Shown piece by piece: positions 8,548 to 17,372 of a DNA stretch of 64,000 nucleotides (within the stretch, counting starts at the first letter, position 1; each line of letters starts with the position of its first letter). Below the pieces are notes generated by a model, which saw nothing but the letters and a program-made list of their open reading frames with translations, ran no database searches and was not told where the DNA came from. This DNA comes from Rhodoferax lacus (GTDB lineage: Bacteria > Pseudomonadota > Gammaproteobacteria > Burkholderiales > Burkholderiaceae_C). The DNA lies in assembly GCF_003415675.1 (NCBI RefSeq), contig NZ_QFZK01000011.1:62001-126000 (forward strand), in the 5' to 3' direction. A program made the position numbers and the translations under genes.

Positions 8548-8913
8548 TCACATGGAGTGCAGGCCCAGCATATTGCCCTCGGTGTCCATCACCAGGGCAA
8601 TGTTGCCGTACTGGCCTATGGACCATTTGGACTTGTGCACCTTCCCGCCTGCGGCCACCACGCGCGCTTCTTCCACCGCGCAATCCTTGCAGGAAAAATA
8701 CACCAGGGTGCTGTTGCCACCGGCCTTCATGCCGTCCATGTGCACCAGCGCTCCTCCGGCGCCGTAGGTGTCCATGGTCGAGGGAAAGGCCATCATGTCC
8801 GGCCCCCCGCCTTCCAGGGGTTGCAGGACAAACTGGAACACGGTTTCGTAGAACTTTCGCGCACGCGCCATGTTGTCGACATAGATCTCAAACCAGCCAA
8901 TGGGGTTGCTCAT
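8548..8913 (-). CDS. VOC-superfamily (glyoxalase/bleomycin-resistance fold) protein
   Basis: 121 residues with a single VOC module pattern: WFEIYVDNMARARKFYETVF at the amino end and GNIALVMDTEGNMLGLHSM at the carboxyl end, with candidate metal-ligand positions in the final strand. Such proteins range from glyoxalases and dioxygenases to non-enzymatic binders, so no substrate can be named. ATG 8913 (MSNPIGW) follows AAGGAGAAATCC; the frame upstream is not coding. A good sigma70-type promoter lies just upstream on the same strand (8946-8974). Confidence 0.82.
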   Translation of the reverse strand: MSNPIGWFEIYVDNMARARKFYETVFQFVLQPLEGGGPDMMAFPSTMDTYGAGGALVHMDGMKAGGNSTLVYFSCKDCAVEEARVVAAGGKVHKSKWSIGQYGNIALVMDTEGNMLGLHSM

Positions 8914-8945
8914 GGATTTCTCCTTCGTTGTTGGATTTGTTGGCA

Positions 8946-8974
8946 AATATTCCCTGACCCGTATTTTTTGACAA
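8946..8974 (-). promoter_or_regulatory. Candidate sigma70 promoter for the VOC gene
   Basis: On the minus strand TTGTCA (8974-8969), a 17-bp spacer and AATATT (8951-8946). The -10 lies 32 bp upstream of the start codon. Spacing is optimal and both boxes are near consensus. The rest of the 180-bp gap to the divergent FAD gene shows no other clear site. Confidence 0.6.
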
Positions 8975-9093
8975 TGTAGGGGATTGGCGCGGCCTCTGTC
9001 CAGCGTTGCAGCAAGCCTGCCATGCCAAACAAGCCCAGGCCCGTGGTCTGCCCGTATCATTGCCCCCTTGCTTGATCACCACGAGCCCCTGCC

Positions 9094-10926
9094 ATGATTC
9101 GCCTCACAGAACTCAAACTTCCGCTCTCCGCCCTGCCCGTGGATGCGCGCCGCGCAAGCGACGCCCCATCCGAAACCGAGGCCGACCGCGCCCCTGTTCC
9201 CCACCCGATTGAAGCCCTCAAGCGCCTGGCCGCACAGGCTCTGAAGGTGGATGCTTCCGCAATCCAGTCCCTGCAGGTGTTCAAGCGCAGCTTTGATGCG
9301 CGCAAGGCCGACCTGGTGGTGGTGTACATCGTCGATGTGGCCGTACCGCCCGAACGGGAGGGCGCACTGCTGGCTCAGCACAGTGGCAACCCGCACATCC
9401 TGGCCACGCCCGACATGGCCTACCACTTGGTAGCCCAGGCCCCCGAGGCCCTGCCGAGCCGCCCGGTCGTGGTGGGCTTTGGCCCCTGCGGCATGTTTGC
9501 AGCGTTGGTGCTGGCACAAATGGGCTTCAAGCCCATCGTGCTGGAGCGCGGCAAAACGGTGCGGCAACGCACCCAGGACACCTGGGGCCTGTGGCGCAAG
9601 CGCACCCTCAACCCCGAGAGCAATGTGCAGTTTGGCGAGGGCGGTGCGGGCACGTTTTCGGACGGCAAGCTGTGGAGCCAGATCAAGGACCCGCGCTTTC
9701 TGGGCCGCAAGGTGATGGACGAGTTCGTCAAAGCCGGTGCTCCCCCCGAAATTCTGTATGAAGCCCATCCGCACATCGGCACCTTCAAGCTGGTCAAGGT
9801 GGTGGAAAACCTGCGCGCGCAAATCATCGCCTTGGGGGGCGAGGTGCGTTTTGAGCAGCGTGTGGTCGATGTGCTGCTGCAACCAGCGGGCGAAGGCCAC
9901 CAATTCACCGGCCTGCAGGTACTGGACGTGGCCACCGGCACGGTCAGCACCTTGCTGGCAGACCATGTGGTCATGGCCCTGGGTCACAGCGCGCGCGACA
10001 GCTTTGCCATGCTGTATGAGCGCGGCGTGGCTATGCAGGCCAAGCCCTTCTCCGTAGGGTTTCGCATTGAGCATCCGCAAAGCGTGATCGATGCCGCGCG
10101 CTGGGGGCGCCACGCCGGTCACCCCATGCTGGGTGCGGCGGACTACAAGCTGGTGCACCACGCCGCCAATGGCCGCGCGGTCTACAGTTTTTGCATGTGC
10201 CCGGGCGGCACCGTGGTGGCTGCCACCAGCGAGGCCGGCCGCGTGGTGACCAACGGCATGAGCCAGTACTCACGCAATGAGCGCAACGCCAACGCGGGCA
10301 TTGTGGTGGGCATAGACCCGCCCGACTATCCACAGGACGAGGCCACTTTTGTGCAGGCCTTTGGCGAGGAAAAGGGGCGCCAGTACGCAGCCGAGGCTGC
10401 CGAGCTGCGCCGCCATGTCCCCAAGGCCGCGCACCCGCTCTCCGGCATTGCCCTGCAGCGCCAGCTGGAGGCCGGTGCCTATGTGCTGGGCGGCAGCAGC
10501 TACGAGGCACCCGGCCAGTTGGTGGGCGACTTTATTGCCGCCCGGCCCTCCACCGATTTCGCCAGCGTGCTGCCCTCCTACAAACCCGGCGTCAAGCTCG
10601 GCAACCTGGCGCCCAGCCTGCCGGTCTACGCGATTGACGCAATCCGCGAAGCGCTGCCGGTGTTTGGCAAAAAGATCCGCGGCTTTGACATGGCGGACGC
10701 CGTGCTCACCGGGGTGGAAACACGCACCTCCTCGCCCCTGAAGATTCCCCGCGGCGAAGACCTGCAAAGCACCAATGTGCGCGGCCTGTACCCGGCGGGT
10801 GAAGGTGCCAGCTACGCGGGCGGCATTCTGTCAGCCGGGGTGGACGGCATCAAGGTGGCCGAAGCCTTGGCACGGGATATGGCGGCTGGTTCACAATGCA
10901 TGCATTTCAGCGGAGCCTCCACATGA
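9094..10926 (+). CDS. FAD-dependent NAD(P)/FAD oxidoreductase (COG2509-type)
   Basis: 610 residues. An amino-terminal domain of ~110 residues precedes a Rossmann FAD-binding site (VVGFGPCGMFAALVLAQ at ~125-141, then VLERGK), a family block SNVQFGEGGAGTFSDGKLWSQ split over ~173-193, and a carboxyl FAD-binding GLYPAGEGASYAGGILSAGVD region. These cytoplasmic flavoproteins are usually annotated as uncharacterised FAD-dependent dehydrogenases; the substrate is unknown. The stop TGA (10924-10926) overlaps the ATG of the Cys-rich peptide (10923), and that gene overlaps the cupin gene, so the three are probably translated as a unit. Confidence 0.85.
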   Translation: MIRLTELKLPLSALPVDARRASDAPSETEADRAPVPHPIEALKRLAAQALKVDASAIQSLQVFKRSFDARKADLVVVYIVDVAVPPEREGALLAQHSGNPHILATPDMAYHLVAQAPEALPSRPVVVGFGPCGMFAALVLAQMGFKPIVLERGKTVRQRTQDTWGLWRKRTLNPESNVQFGEGGAGTFSDGKLWSQIKDPRFLGRKVMDEFVKAGAPPEILYEAHPHIGTFKLVKVVENLRAQIIALGGEVRFEQRVVDVLLQPAGEGHQFTGLQVLDVATGTVSTLLADHVVMALGHSARDSFAMLYERGVAMQAKPFSVGFRIEHPQSVIDAARWGRHAGHPMLGAADYKLVHHAANGRAVYSFCMCPGGTVVAATSEAGRVVTNGMSQYSRNERNANAGIVVGIDPPDYPQDEATFVQAFGEEKGRQYAAEAAELRRHVPKAAHPLSGIALQRQLEAGAYVLGGSSYEAPGQLVGDFIAARPSTDFASVLPSYKPGVKLGNLAPSLPVYAIDAIREALPVFGKKIRGFDMADAVLTGVETRTSSPLKIPRGEDLQSTNVRGLYPAGEGASYAGGILSAGVDGIKVAEALARDMAAGSQCMHFSGAST

Positions 10927-11105
10927 CAGACGATGAACGTTGCTGCGGCACAGGCACCTGCATCATTGACGCACAGGGGCTCTGCTGGTGCGGACAGGTG
11001 TGGGATGGGGAGAAAATGTGCCGCCCCACAAGTTCCGCGGGGGCCAGCCCTGCCGAGGAACCGGCCCCATCCGGCACGGATGGGAACCCGGTGCCATTGA
11101 CGTGA
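10923..11105 (+). CDS. Cysteine-rich 60-residue protein
   Basis: Six cysteines in the first 32 residues: CCGTGTC, then CWCG, then C after GEKM. The spacing suggests a metal (Zn or Fe-S) site or disulfide knuckle, followed by a Pro/Ala/Ser-rich tail. No signal peptide, so probably cytoplasmic. The start ATG overlaps the FAD oxidoreductase stop by 4 bp and its TGA overlaps a GTG start for the cupin gene, which argues that it is real and coupled to both. I recall similar small proteins in Comamonadaceae but cannot name a function. Confidence 0.75.
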   Translation: MTDDERCCGTGTCIIDAQGLCWCGQVWDGEKMCRPTSSAGASPAEEPAPSGTDGNPVPLT

Positions 11106-11797
11106 ATACCGTTACCGAACACATCCTGTTGAATGCCGATGTGTCGCAGCGCTGTGTGGTCGACAGCAACGCCTTGCCGTGGCAGCCTTCCCCGTCACCG
11201 CTGGTGCAGCGCAGGCTGTTGGAGCGCGATGGTGGCGAGGTAGCTCGCGCCACGTCCATCGTGCGCTACGGCGCAGGCGCGAAGTTTGATCTGCACACGC
11301 ACGGGCTTGGGGAAGAAATTCTGGTGTTGGGTGGGACCTTGAGTGACGAGTACGGGCACTACGGGACAGGCAGCTACCTGAAGAATCCCCCCGGTTCCAG
11401 CCACGCACCTTTTTCCGAGGGCGGGTGCACCTTGTTTGTGAAACTAAGCCACCTCTCACCCGATGACAGCGAACGGGTGGTGGCTCACACCCGGCAAGCG
11501 CCCTGGCTGCGTGGCATGGTGGAGGGGCTCACGGTAATGCCACTCTCTGAGTTCGGAACCACGCACACCGCCCTGGTGCGATGGGCGCCCGGAACCTATT
11601 TCAATCCGCACCGGCATTACGGCGGCGAGGAGATCTTTGTGGTCGAAGGCGTCTTCTCCGACGAGTATGGAAGCTACCCCCAGGGCAGCTGGATTCGCAG
11701 CCCCCATCTCAGCCAGCACAAGCCCTTCAGCGTCGAAGGTTGTCTCATCCTGGTCAAAACAGGGCACCTGCTGGCGGATGCTACTGGGCCGGCATAA
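11102..11797 (+). CDS. Double-cupin protein, ChrR-like cupin domains
   Basis: 231 residues with two tandem cupin repeats. Repeat 1 (~45-110) has YGAGAKFDLHTHGLGEEILVL split across the barrel, then DEYGHYGTGSYLKNPPGSSH; repeat 2 (~150-215) has WAPGTYFNPHRHYGGEEIFVV and DEYGSYPQGSWIRSP. Each carries the H-x-H and E metal ligands. The repeats resemble the anti-sigma ChrR cupin domain but no ZAD zinc domain is present. GTG 11102 is preferred because it overlaps the preceding TGA (GTGA); in-frame starts upstream would run through the Cys-rich gene. The 3' end overlaps the convergent CHRD gene by 17 bp. Enzymatic role unknown. Confidence 0.8.
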   Translation: MNTVTEHILLNADVSQRCVVDSNALPWQPSPSPLVQRRLLERDGGEVARATSIVRYGAGAKFDLHTHGLGEEILVLGGTLSDEYGHYGTGSYLKNPPGSSHAPFSEGGCTLFVKLSHLSPDDSERVVAHTRQAPWLRGMVEGLTVMPLSEFGTTHTALVRWAPGTYFNPHRHYGGEEIFVVEGVFSDEYGSYPQGSWIRSPHLSQHKPFSVEGCLILVKTGHLLADATGPA

Positions 11798-12227
11798 CCT
11801 GGCCGCGCAACTCGCCGCCCGGATTGGCAGCGGTATGCAGGTTGACATACCACTTGCCCGCCAGCACGTCGGCCACCTGGGCCGCGCTCAGGGTGGCCGA
11901 TCCCTTGATCGGGCTCTCCACGCTGCCGGTAAAGCCCAGCGCCACTCCGGCATTCGCTCCAGCGGCGGCCGGGCCGTGGAAGTGGCCCGCCTTCACAGGA
12001 CCTGTCGTTCCCGAATAGCTCACCGTCCAGGTCAGCATATTGCTTTGCTTGTCCAGGCTGGCCTCCAGCGCGCCTGAGCCCGCGCTGGCATTGGCCGGGA
12101 CCTCATTCGCACCGGACAGCTTGGCACGCAGGGCCGTGGTGTTGGAGGCCATCATCGAGCCACAGGCGCTCAGGCCCAGCGCGGCGGTGATCAAGCTCAG
12201 CGACAGGAAAGTTCGGGTCTTCATCAT
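11781..12227 (-). CDS. CHRD-domain lipoprotein
   Basis: 148 residues. A signal peptide with lipobox (LGLSACGS at ~16-24) predicts outer-membrane or periplasmic anchoring. The rest is a CHRD domain: LSGANEVPANASAGSG, WTVSYSGTTGPVKAGHFHGP split over the middle, and the carboxyl YVNLHTAANPGGELRGQV, which is the family's hallmark. CHRD domains occur in chordin and in bacterial surface proteins; function unknown. Two ATGs at 12227 and 12224 follow GGAACC. It is downstream of the DCC gene on the same strand and overlaps the cupin gene 3' end by 17 bp. Confidence 0.85.
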   Translation of the reverse strand: MMKTRTFLSLSLITAALGLSACGSMMASNTTALRAKLSGANEVPANASAGSGALEASLDKQSNMLTWTVSYSGTTGPVKAGHFHGPAAAGANAGVALGFTGSVESPIKGSATLSAAQVADVLAGKWYVNLHTAANPGGELRGQVMPAQ

Positions 12228-12271
12228 GGTCGGTTCCTTGGGGGTTGAAAAAATCAGGAAATTGGTGGGCA

Positions 12272-12694
12272 TCAGCGCGGAGTCGGGCTGCCCGAAGAAG
12301 GCTCTGCCATCCGCGCCCACCGCTGCAGCCGGGGCCTGAGGTGCAGGAAACCACGGTAGGCCAGTTCCAGGGCCGGGGTCACTCCGGGCAGACGGCCGAG
12401 CCGCCACAACCAGCGCCATCCCGGCATCACCAGCCACAGCGCAACAAAGGCCGCGGCGCCACTGAGCAACCGGCCGTCCTGCAGGCGCACGTGAAACCGG
12501 GCCATATAACGGGCCTGCTCGGCAGCACCCAAGCCAGCGGTTTGCTGGCTCACGTCCAGCCACTCAACCGCCTGGAGCGGCGCCAGCGATTGGTACAGGC
12601 CGACCTCCCGCCGGCACAAGGGGCAGGCCCCGTCAAACATGACGGTGAGCGTGTTGCAACTGGCGTCCTGCGCGTTGGTGGTGTTCTGATTCAT
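12272..12694 (-). CDS. DCC-family thiol-disulfide oxidoreductase-like protein (DUF393)
   Basis: 140 residues. The DGACPLCRRE motif at ~21-30 carries the family's CxxC in a thioredoxin-like setting, with DVSQQ in the next strand and an aromatic-rich helix (LVMPGWRWLWRLGRLPG) characteristic of DUF393. DCC proteins are presumed redox proteins; partners are unknown. It lies between htpX (83 bp upstream) and the CHRD lipoprotein (44 bp downstream), all leftward, so a loose operon is possible. Confidence 0.84.
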   Translation of the reverse strand: MNQNTTNAQDASCNTLTVMFDGACPLCRREVGLYQSLAPLQAVEWLDVSQQTAGLGAAEQARYMARFHVRLQDGRLLSGAAAFVALWLVMPGWRWLWRLGRLPGVTPALELAYRGFLHLRPRLQRWARMAEPSSGSPTPR

Positions 12695-12777
12695 GGCACC
12701 CGTTTTAGCGCATCACCGACTGCGTTGCTTGCGTCAGGGCATTGGGGGTGGGCGCCGACCGATCCCACCCAGCAGCA

Positions 12778-13650
12778 TCAGCTTGCGCTTTGCAGTGCAG
12801 CAATGCGCTCTTCTATTGGCGGGTGCGAGCTGAACAGCTTGCCAATGCCACCCGCAATACCGAAGGCGGCAATGCTCTTGGGCAACTCGCCCGGCGTCAT
12901 GCCTCCCAGGCGCGCCAGGGCGTTAACCATGGGTTGCTTGCGGCCCAGCAGCTGTGCCGAACCCGCGTCGGCGCGGAACTCGCGCTGGCGCGAGAACCAG
13001 GCCACCACGATGGCAGCGGCAAAACCGAGCACGATGTCGAGCACGATGGTGGTGAGCATGTAGGCCATGCCGGGGCCAGAGTCGCGGCTGTCGCCCTTGC
13101 GCAGTAAGCTGTCCACGGCAAAGGCGATGACACGGCTGAGAAACACCACAAAGGTGTTCATCACGCCCTGGATCAGCGTCATGGTGACCATGTCGCCATT
13201 GGCCACGTGGGCAATTTCGTGGCCAATGACGGCTTCGATCTCTTCTCGCGTCATGCCCTGCAGCAGGCCGGTGGAAACCGCCACCAGGGCCGAGTTCTTG
13301 AAGGCACCAGTGGCAAAGGCGTTGGGCGCACCTTCAAAAATACCTACCTCGGGCATGCCGATGCCGGCCTTGTCCGACAGCCTGCGCACCGTCTCCACAA
13401 TCCAGGCCTCGTCGGCATTGCGCGGCTGGTTGATGATCTGCACGCCCGAGGTCCACTTGGCCATGGGCTTGCTGATCAGCAGCGAAATGGTGGCGCCACC
13501 AAAACCCATGATCAGGGCAAAGCCCAGCAGGGAGCCCAGGTCCAGGCCGTTGGGGGTCAGGTAGCGGTTCACGCCCAGCAGGCTGGCCACAATGCCCAGC
13601 ACGGCGACCACCATCACATTGGTCAGGACAAAAAGAATAATGCGTTTCAT
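12778..13650 (-). CDS. htpX: Membrane-bound zinc protease HtpX
   Basis: Inner-membrane metalloprotease that helps remove misfolded membrane proteins with FtsH. 290 residues. Two amino-terminal membrane spans (residues ~4-24 and ~38-58), the M48 zinc motif HEIAH at ~144-148, two further hydrophobic segments, and the third ligand region [10 protein letters not shown]. The end has the family's [11 protein letters not shown]. In E. coli htpX is under CpxR control; no such site was recognised here. The start ATG 13650 gives full length. Confidence 0.95.
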   Translation of the reverse strand: MKRIILFVLTNVMVVAVLGIVASLLGVNRYLTPNGLDLGSLLGFALIMGFGGATISLLISKPMAKWTSGVQIINQPRNADEAWIVETVRRLSDKAGIGMPEVGIFEGAPNAFATGAFKNSALVAVSTGLLQGMTREEIEAVIGHEIAHVANGDMVTMTLIQGVMNTFVVFLSRVIAFAVDSLLRKGDSRDSGPGMAYMLTTIVLDIVLGFAAAIVVAWFSRQREFRADAGSAQLLGRKQPMVNALARLGGMTPGELPKSIAAFGIAGGIGKLFSSHPPIEERIAALQSAS

Positions 13651-13749
13651 GTTTTTTCCTCAAAATACGGCGCTTTGCTCGCGCGTCAAGCCAGATGTTA
13701 GGGCCAGGAGCTTCAGATTCAAGCATGCCGCTGCAAGCGCCCAGTGAAT

Positions 13750-14508
13750 TTATGGACTTTGCCGCAGGGCGCGAAAGACGCTGGGGTCATCGTAAAACGC
13801 CGGGGACTCGTTGGCGGCCCACCATCCAGGCACGCCCAATACGGGCAAATGGGCAAAGGGTTTGGCGGCCAACACGTCGGCGCTGAGCTCGCACGCCAGC
13901 CAGGCATCGATGTCGGCCAGCCCCCTGCCGGGCGCGTGCACACGGTAGACGTGGGCGGTGATGGGCTTGCGCGGGGCCACCAGCTTTTCGGTCAGGGCGT
14001 GGCCAAACAGAATCAAATGCGACTGAGCCCATAGCGGGCGCAAGGTTACAAACACGGCCGGCCAGTCCTTGGCCACCAGCGCGTTCCAGAGGGCATCTGG
14101 GGCCTGCAGCAGGGCCGCGTTTTCATCGAACACGGTCAGCGCATCCCGGGCCGGACCGCGCACCGGCTGAATTCCGCTGCTGGCGATTTGCGCCGCCTGC
14201 AGGGCGTTGAGGCGCAGCTTGGTTTGCGGAAAGTGCAGCCAGGCCAGGCCGTTGAAAAAGTCATGCAGGCCGTCGCGCGTGGGCACGCAGCCTGCAGCAA
14301 AAATATGCGCCTCGTAGGCCACACCGGCGGGCAGTTCGGCCTGAGGGATAAAGCGTTTGGGCGCCAGACCGGTGGCATTCAGCGCCTGGGCCACCGACAG
14401 CCCTGCTGCAACCTGTTGCGCCACCGCTTCGCCAGGACTGCGCCAGACCGAGAGCCAGGGCGCATCCCAGTCGATCTGGGAAAGCTCACAGCCCCCACGC
14501 TCGCCCAC
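13750..14508 (-). CDS. DUF3025-domain protein
   Basis: About 252 residues, IDWDAPWL near the amino end to the carboxyl end. DUF3025 features: GLHDFFNGLAWLHFP, the block RDALTVFDENAA, and LILFGHALTEKL. The family is common in beta- and gammaproteobacteria and has no known function. The start is problematic: the only in-frame initiation codons before the conserved region are GTGs (14508 and further upstream at 14586), and these lie inside a palindromic intergenic element that follows pyrC. I take GTG 14508. It is separated from pyrC by that element (14508-14575). Confidence 0.75.
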   Translation of the reverse strand: MGERGGCELSQIDWDAPWLSVWRSPGEAVAQQVAAGLSVAQALNATGLAPKRFIPQAELPAGVAYEAHIFAAGCVPTRDGLHDFFNGLAWLHFPQTKLRLNALQAAQIASSGIQPVRGPARDALTVFDENAALLQAPDALWNALVAKDWPAVFVTLRPLWAQSHLILFGHALTEKLVAPRKPITAHVYRVHAPGRGLADIDAWLACELSADVLAAKPFAHLPVLGVPGWWAANESPAFYDDPSVFRALRQSP

Positions 14509-14575
14509 TGCGTGTGGCTCGCTGCCCCCCGAGGGGGCGCAGCCCGGTTTGGGGCGGCCCGGCACCGGGCTTACA
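14508..14575 (-). repeat. Palindrome-rich intergenic element after pyrC
   Basis: Read on the minus strand, directly after the pyrC TAA comes GCCCGG-TG-CCGGGC (14570-14557), then CCCCAAACCGGGC, then CTGCG-CCCCC-TC-GGGGG-GCAG, then AGCGAGCCACACGCAGTGGGCGAGCG. This C-run/G-run palindrome with an AGCGAGC tail resembles elements I recall between genes in Comamonadaceae and is related in style to 61410-61504. It may act as a transcription-attenuating or mRNA-stabilising stem for pyrC, and it runs into the 5' end of the DUF3025 gene. Confidence 0.6.
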
Positions 14576-15623
14576 CCATGCGCCACGCCAGGGGCTCGCC
14601 AGCGGCCAGGGGTTTGAGGGCGGCATCACCAAAGGCAAAGCTGTCTGGTGGCGTCCAGCTTTCACGGTGCAGGGTGATGGTGCCGCTGTTGCGCGGCAAG
14701 CCGTAGAAATCAGCGCCAAAAAAGCTGGCGAAGCCTTCGAGCTTGTCCAGCGCGCCAGCCGCATCAAAAGCCTGGGCATAGAGCTCCATGGCGGCGTGCG
14801 CCGTATAGCAGCCAGCGCAGCCGCTGGCGTGCTCTTTCAGGTGGGCCGGGTGCGGGGCGCTGTCGGTACCCAAGAAAAACTTGGGGCTGCCGCTGGTGGC
14901 CGCTTGCACCAGTGCCAGGCGATGCGTCTCGCGCTTGAGCACGGGCAGGCAGTAGTAGTGCGGACGGATGCCACCGGTAAAAATGGCGTTGCGGTTGTAC
15001 AGCAGGTGGTGGGCCGTGAGCGTGGCAGCGGTAAAGCGGCCGGCCTCCTGCACGTACTGGGCCGCCTCCTTGGTGGTGATGTGCTCGAAGACGATTTTGA
15101 GCTCGGGGAAGTCGCGGCGCAGCGGGATCAGCTGCTGGTCAATGAACACCGCCTCGCGGTCAAACAGGTCAATGTCGGGCGAGGTCACTTCGCCGTGCAC
15201 CAGCAACAACATACCGGCGCGCTGCATGGCTTCCAGGGTCTGGTAGGTCTTCTTCAGGTCGGTGACACCGGCGTCGCTGTTGGTGGTGGCACCGGCGGGA
15301 TAGAGCTTGGCCGCCACTACACCGGCGTCTTTGGCACGCCGAATTTCGTCGGCGGGCAGCTTGTCAGTGAGGTACAGCGTCATCAGCGGCTCGAACTGCA
15401 GGCCAGCGGGGACGGCTGCGCGTATGCGCGCGGCATAGGCCAGGGCCTGCGCCGCGGTGGTCACGGGCGGCTTCAGGTTGGGCATGATGATGGCGCGGCC
15501 AAACTGGGCGGCGGTGTGCGGCACCACGGTCTCCAGAGCGGCGCCATCGCGCACATGCAGGTGCCAGTCGTCCGGGCGGGTGAGGGTCAGGGTGTTGATG
15601 GGGGTGTTCGGTGCGATCGTCAT
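14571..15623 (-). CDS. pyrC: Dihydroorotase
   Basis: Class II dihydroorotase of pyrimidine synthesis: N-carbamoyl-L-aspartate to dihydroorotate. 350 residues. Zinc ligands are in [10 protein letters not shown] (H-x-H near residue 20), the carbamylated lysine in AKLYPAG, further histidines in VHGE and FEHITTKEA, and the catalytic Asp in [10 protein letters not shown] 15623 (MTIAPNTP) overlaps the LysR gene stop by 4 bp (ATGA), so it is translated from a shared message with the regulator. Confidence 0.95.
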   Translation of the reverse strand: MTIAPNTPINTLTLTRPDDWHLHVRDGAALETVVPHTAAQFGRAIIMPNLKPPVTTAAQALAYAARIRAAVPAGLQFEPLMTLYLTDKLPADEIRRAKDAGVVAAKLYPAGATTNSDAGVTDLKKTYQTLEAMQRAGMLLLVHGEVTSPDIDLFDREAVFIDQQLIPLRRDFPELKIVFEHITTKEAAQYVQEAGRFTAATLTAHHLLYNRNAIFTGGIRPHYYCLPVLKRETHRLALVQAATSGSPKFFLGTDSAPHPAHLKEHASGCAGCYTAHAAMELYAQAFDAAGALDKLEGFASFFGADFYGLPRNSGTITLHRESWTPPDSFAFGDAALKPLAAGEPLAWRMV

Positions 15624-16585
15624 GCGCCTATTGTCCCCGCAGTTTTGGCCTGGGTGAGGTGTTCCCACAGTGCTTGCGCCGCGCTCTTGTGGGTCTTGCC
15701 GTTGGAACGGGTGCCCTCCTTGCCGGTGGGGCGTTCGCGGTAGGCACGAATCTCCAGCTTGGCCTCCAGGGGCTGCATGTTGGGGGCGGCCGCACTCACC
15801 AGTTTTTTGGCGCGCAGCTCCTTGCGGATGGCGCTTTGCGGCAGGAAGGCAATGCCGTGGCCTTCCAGCGCCATGGCCTTGAGGCCCTCAGCCATATCGG
15901 TCTCGTAGACACGTTCCAGGTGCATGGCCACACCTGCCTCCTTGAGCATCATCTCCACCACCAGGCCCAGATACGCGCCCGGCGCGTAGCCCAAATAGGG
16001 CAAGGGCGCGTCCAGGCGGCCCGGCAACTGAAACTGCGGCTGGCCATTGGCGTCCGCGCGTGAATAAGGCGCCACGATTTCCTCGCCCAGGCTCACCATC
16101 TCGTAACGCGCGCTGTCAAACTGGAAGGGTTGCGACTGATGGTGGTAAGCGATCAACAGGTCGCAACTGCCTTCCACCAGGCGCATGACGGCGTCGTGCA
16201 CATTGAGCGCAATCAGGCGGCTTTTGATGCTGCCAAAGTCCTGACGCAAGCTGCTGACCCAGGCCGGGAAGAAGGTAAAGGCTAAGGTATGGGGCACCGC
16301 AAACTCTATGAAGTCCTGCCCCGCCGACGAGTGGCCGCGCAGCATGGCGCGCGTGCTTTGCAGTGCCTGGAGCATTTCCAGGGACTGGTCGTACAGTGTC
16401 TCACCCGCCGGTGTCAGCCGCGTGGGGTAAGAACTGCGGTCCACCAGATCGGTACCGGCCCAGGCTTCCAGAGACTGGATGCGCCGCGAGAAAGCGGGTT
16501 GGGTGACGTGGCGCAGTTGCGCGGAGCGGCTGAAACTGCGGGTTTCTGCCAGACTCACAAAGTCTTCAAGCCATTTGGTTTCCAT
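15620..16585 (-). CDS. LysR-family transcriptional regulator, HypT-like
   Basis: 321 residues. The amino-terminal winged helix starts [22 protein letters not shown] and continues [14 protein letters not shown], very like E. coli HypT/YjiE, the hypochlorite-responsive regulator. A substrate-binding domain follows from ~90. HypT is activated by methionine oxidation; this protein has several Met residues, but which would be sensors cannot be told. It overlaps the pyrC start, an unusual arrangement for a LysR regulator, which is more often divergent from its target. The link to pyrimidine synthesis is unproven. Confidence 0.82.
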   Translation of the reverse strand: METKWLEDFVSLAETRSFSRSAQLRHVTQPAFSRRIQSLEAWAGTDLVDRSSYPTRLTPAGETLYDQSLEMLQALQSTRAMLRGHSSAGQDFIEFAVPHTLAFTFFPAWVSSLRQDFGSIKSRLIALNVHDAVMRLVEGSCDLLIAYHHQSQPFQFDSARYEMVSLGEEIVAPYSRADANGQPQFQLPGRLDAPLPYLGYAPGAYLGLVVEMMLKEAGVAMHLERVYETDMAEGLKAMALEGHGIAFLPQSAIRKELRAKKLVSAAAPNMQPLEAKLEIRAYRERPTGKEGTRSNGKTHKSAAQALWEHLTQAKTAGTIGA

Positions 16586-16591
16586 GCAGGA

Positions 16592-17233
16592 TTATCCGTT
16601 CTTGCGTTTGTGCCCAGATATTGGCACCTTTGCGTTTTGATGCTGTTCCAACGCCAGGAGCAGGCTGGTGCGGTATTCACGCGCAACCACCTGCCACGGC
16701 AATCCTGTGAGCGCACCCTCCAAGGCCCACAGAAGGTTCAGGCTGGCATTGCGATGGGATTGCTTGACTTGGGCGTAGGCGGCAACAGCTCCTAGCTTGC
16801 TCAATTTTGCAACCGAGTCGATGTGCACCGAGGCCAGCATTGCCTGCGACTTGGGGCCCAGATTGGGCAGGGATTCCAGCTCTGCAGTCCTTTGTGGCTT
16901 GGCTGTTGCGCGTGGTTTGGGCACCTTGGATGGAGGCAGGCCGTCAAAGGTGGCGCGCACCAGCGCATTGAGCCAGCTGCGGTCATCCCAGTCGTCCGGA
17001 CTGACAAGGAGATGGGGACGGGCGCCGGGGAAAGGGGCACCTACCGTCAGTGCCTTCATCAGCCGTTTACCAGCTTCTGTGGGCTTGAGGTACAGCTGCT
17101 CGTCACACACCAGCCCGACCGGGCGGCCTGCGTAGTACAGGCAATACTCGCCAAACATCTTGCGTGCGCTGACCTGTTTGCCGTCGGACAGGATGTCCAG
17201 CAAAAAGTCCATTGTGTTTTGGGAAGTTGCCAT
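16592..17233 (-). CDS. TfoX-like protein with TfoX_N and TfoX_C domains
   Basis: 213 residues. A TfoX_N domain (~8-105: ARKMFGEYCLYYAGRPVGLV) is followed by a Lys/Arg/Pro linker and a TfoX_C helix-hairpin-like domain (~120-190: SLPNLGPKSQAMLASVHIDS). In Haemophilus and Vibrio, TfoX/Sxy activates competence genes with CRP; in other bacteria its role is unclear. It is 6 bp upstream of the HypT-like gene on the same strand, so it may be the first gene of a tfoX-lysR-pyrC message. Confidence 0.82.
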   Translation of the reverse strand: MATSQNTMDFLLDILSDGKQVSARKMFGEYCLYYAGRPVGLVCDEQLYLKPTEAGKRLMKALTVGAPFPGARPHLLVSPDDWDDRSWLNALVRATFDGLPPSKVPKPRATAKPQRTAELESLPNLGPKSQAMLASVHIDSVAKLSKLGAVAAYAQVKQSHRNASLNLLWALEGALTGLPWQVVAREYRTSLLLALEQHQNAKVPISGHKRKNG

Positions 17234-17315
17234 AGGGGTGCTGATTGCCTCTTTGCAGCGTCAATAAGGTGCATTTTGCCCAAGCGCTTTACAGGCCGAC
17301 ACACATTTATCCGTT

Positions 17316-17334
17316 TTGATCATATTTTGATCAA
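17316..17334. promoter_or_regulatory. Candidate operator palindrome
   Basis: TTGATCA (17316-17322), 5-bp spacer TATTT, TGATCAA (17328-17334). It lies in the 139-bp divergent gap between the TfoX-like gene and a small rightward ORF. The half-sites are perfect. The rest of this gap shows no clear -35/-10 pair. Confidence 0.45.
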
Positions 17335-17372
17335 GACAGGCGTCCCAATTGATGCAACAGTCGAGGCATCTT

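Noticed and set aside
14514..15743. Long rightward open frame opposite pyrC
   Set aside because: It lies on the opposite strand of a clear dihydroorotase gene; its composition is His/Gly/Gln-rich as expected for antisense of high-G+C coding DNA, and no family motif is present.
17316..17334. FNR/Anr box
   Set aside because: FNR consensus is TTGAT-N4-ATCAA; here the half-sites are separated by nine bases in that reading, so only a generic palindrome is claimed.
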